A stretch of DNA of 64,000 bases from Tomitella biformata AHU 1821 (GTDB lineage Bacteria; Actinomycetota; Actinomycetes; Mycobacteriales; Mycobacteriaceae): assembly GCF_000524475.1 (NCBI RefSeq), contig NZ_BAVQ01000016.1, positions 1 through 64,000 on the forward strand, in the 5' to 3' direction. The notes under the pieces were generated by a model that saw only the letters and a program-made list of their open reading frames with translations, searched no databases and was not told the DNA's origin. Made by a program: the position numbers and the translations under genes. Shown piece by piece: positions 63,135 to 64,000 of this stretch (position 1 is its first letter; each line of letters begins with the position of its first letter).

Positions 63135-64000
63135 CCGCCACGGCCGAACTGGCGAAGTCCGCACCCACCGCGCCCACTGGATCCGGCGGGACCCAGATCC
63201 GGTGGGTCCGCACGACCGCCCTCGTCGCAGGCGGGCTCGCACTGCTCGTCGTCTCGGTGCTCATCGCCATGACGCTCGGCCCCGCCGACGTGTCCCTGGT
63301 CAACGTCCGGGACGTGGTCCTGAACCATCTGGGCCTCGCCGACATCCCCGTCCGTGTGTCCAAGGACGCGATCGTGTGGCAGGAGCGCCTGCCCCGGGCT
63401 CTCGTGGCCGCGGCGTGCGGGATCGGGCTCGGTATCTGCGGCGTCATCATGCAGTCCCTGCTCCGCAACCCCCTGGCCGATCCGTTCGTCCTCGGCATCT
63501 CCTCCGGCGCCTCCACCGGGGCGGTGGTGGTGGGCGTGCTCGGCATCGGCAGCTCCGCGCTCGGGTTGTCCGGCGGCGCGTTCATCGGCGCGCTCGTCGC
63601 CTTCGCCCTCGTGTTGTTCCTGGCGCACCTCGCCGGCGGCAGCAATGACCGGGTAATCCTCGCGGGCGTCGCGAGCACCCAGCTTTTCGCTGCCCTCACG
63701 TCGTTTGTGATCTTCGCGTTCGCGGACTCGGACGAGACGCGGGGCGTCATGTTCTGGCTGCTCGGCTCGCTCGAGGGCGTCCGCTGGAACGATGTGGTCC
63801 TGTGCGCGGTAGTGGTCGCGATCGGCACCGTGATCTGCCTCCGCCAAAGCCACGTGCTCGACGCGTTCGCGTTCGGCAACGAGGTGGCGGCCTCTCTCGG
63901 CATCAATGTGCGGCGAACCCGAATCTTCCTTTTGGTCGTCACGGCGCTGATCACCGCGACCCTCGTCAGCGTGGCAGGGGCAATCGGGTTCGTCGGCTTG
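63131..64000 (+). CDS. FecCD-type ABC permease, N-terminal part (3' truncated by window)
   Basis: An open frame from about 63131 runs off the window end; 290 codons are visible. It has the FecCD signature RLPRALVAAACGIGLGICGVIMQSLLRNPLADPFVLGISSGAS, then multiple membrane segments, DAFAFGNEVAASLGINVRRTR and GAIGFVGL. It forms the membrane channel for the preceding binding protein. No ATG, GTG or TTG precedes the conserved N-terminus in frame. The likely start is CTG 63131, overlapping the upstream TGA as CTGA. GTG 63257 would cut into the first membrane helix. Confidence 0.88.
   Translation, partial: MTATAELAKSAPTAPTGSGGTQIRWVRTTALVAGGLALLVVSVLIAMTLGPADVSLVNVRDVVLNHLGLADIPVRVSKDAIVWQERLPRALVAAACGIGLGICGVIMQSLLRNPLADPFVLGISSGASTGAVVVGVLGIGSSALGLSGGAFIGALVAFALVLFLAHLAGGSNDRVILAGVASTQLFAALTSFVIFAFADSDETRGVMFWLLGSLEGVRWNDVVLCAVVVAIGTVICLRQSHVLDAFAFGNEVAASLGINVRRTRIFLLVVTALITATLVSVAGAIGFVGL

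Overview
The window comes from a high-GC actinobacterium, most likely a mycolic-acid-containing member of the Mycobacteriales. The evidence is gene content: mycothiol synthase (mshD), an acyl-ACP desaturase of the DesA type, an LmeA-like exported protein, an LCP wall-polymer ligase, DUF3073, and a gene order that largely mirrors the M. tuberculosis Rv0798-Rv0824 block as I remember it (encapsulin, DyP, pepC, purL, purF, purM, DUF3073, ygfZ, aminotransferase, Rv0813c-like, sseC, sseA, thiX, lmeA, glnR, mshD, pstB, phoU, LCP, dus, desA). I cannot name the genus.

Bases 1-8137 are the right end of an integrated phage-like element. A capsid protein is cut by the window edge. It is followed by head-tail connector genes, a tail tube protein, an HK97-gp10-like protein, a tail assembly chaperone with an apparent -1 frameshift extension, a tape measure protein with four 40-residue repeats, two minor tail proteins and a convergent tyrosine integrase. 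The element ends in an orphan 3' half of a tRNA-Thr(TGU) gene, a typical attachment-site scar. No lysis genes lie between the tail genes and the integrase.

Bases 8138-25400 hold a SulP transporter, a luciferase-like oxidoreductase, a ClpC-like unfoldase behind an HspR-type (HAIR) operator, an aldehyde dehydrogenase, desA, a truncated DHFR-family remnant, a large 2OG-Fe(II) oxygenase, a dihydrouridine synthase, an LCP protein, phoU and a HelR-type ATPase. HelR protects RNA polymerase from rifamycins, and its gene carries a sequence closely resembling the rifamycin-associated element.

Bases 25400-35360 carry pstSCAB behind a three-unit PHO box, then mshD and glnR. After these come a divergent lmeA-thiX pair and a sulfur operon (DUF4395, sseA, sseC, a 35-residue membrane peptide and an Rv0813c-like protein). 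The sulfur operon is preceded by a 28-residue leader ORF ending in a cysteine cluster, which looks like a cysteine attenuator.

Bases 35460-46660 hold cydABDC (cytochrome bd and its assembly transporter), a large zinc-ribbon membrane protein, a class IV aminotransferase, ygfZ and DUF3073. Bases 46849-55298 are a purine block on the minus strand (purL, a membrane alpha/beta hydrolase, a sterol-carrier-like protein, purF, an SDR and purM).

Bases 55499-64000 contain a free DyP peroxidase, an M18 aminopeptidase and a cysteine-rich regulator divergent from a DoxX-like/folE pair. Next is a second DyP with an encapsulin-targeting tail, translationally coupled to the encapsulin shell gene. Last is an iron/siderophore-type ABC uptake locus with an IdeR/DtxR-like box, cut by the right edge.
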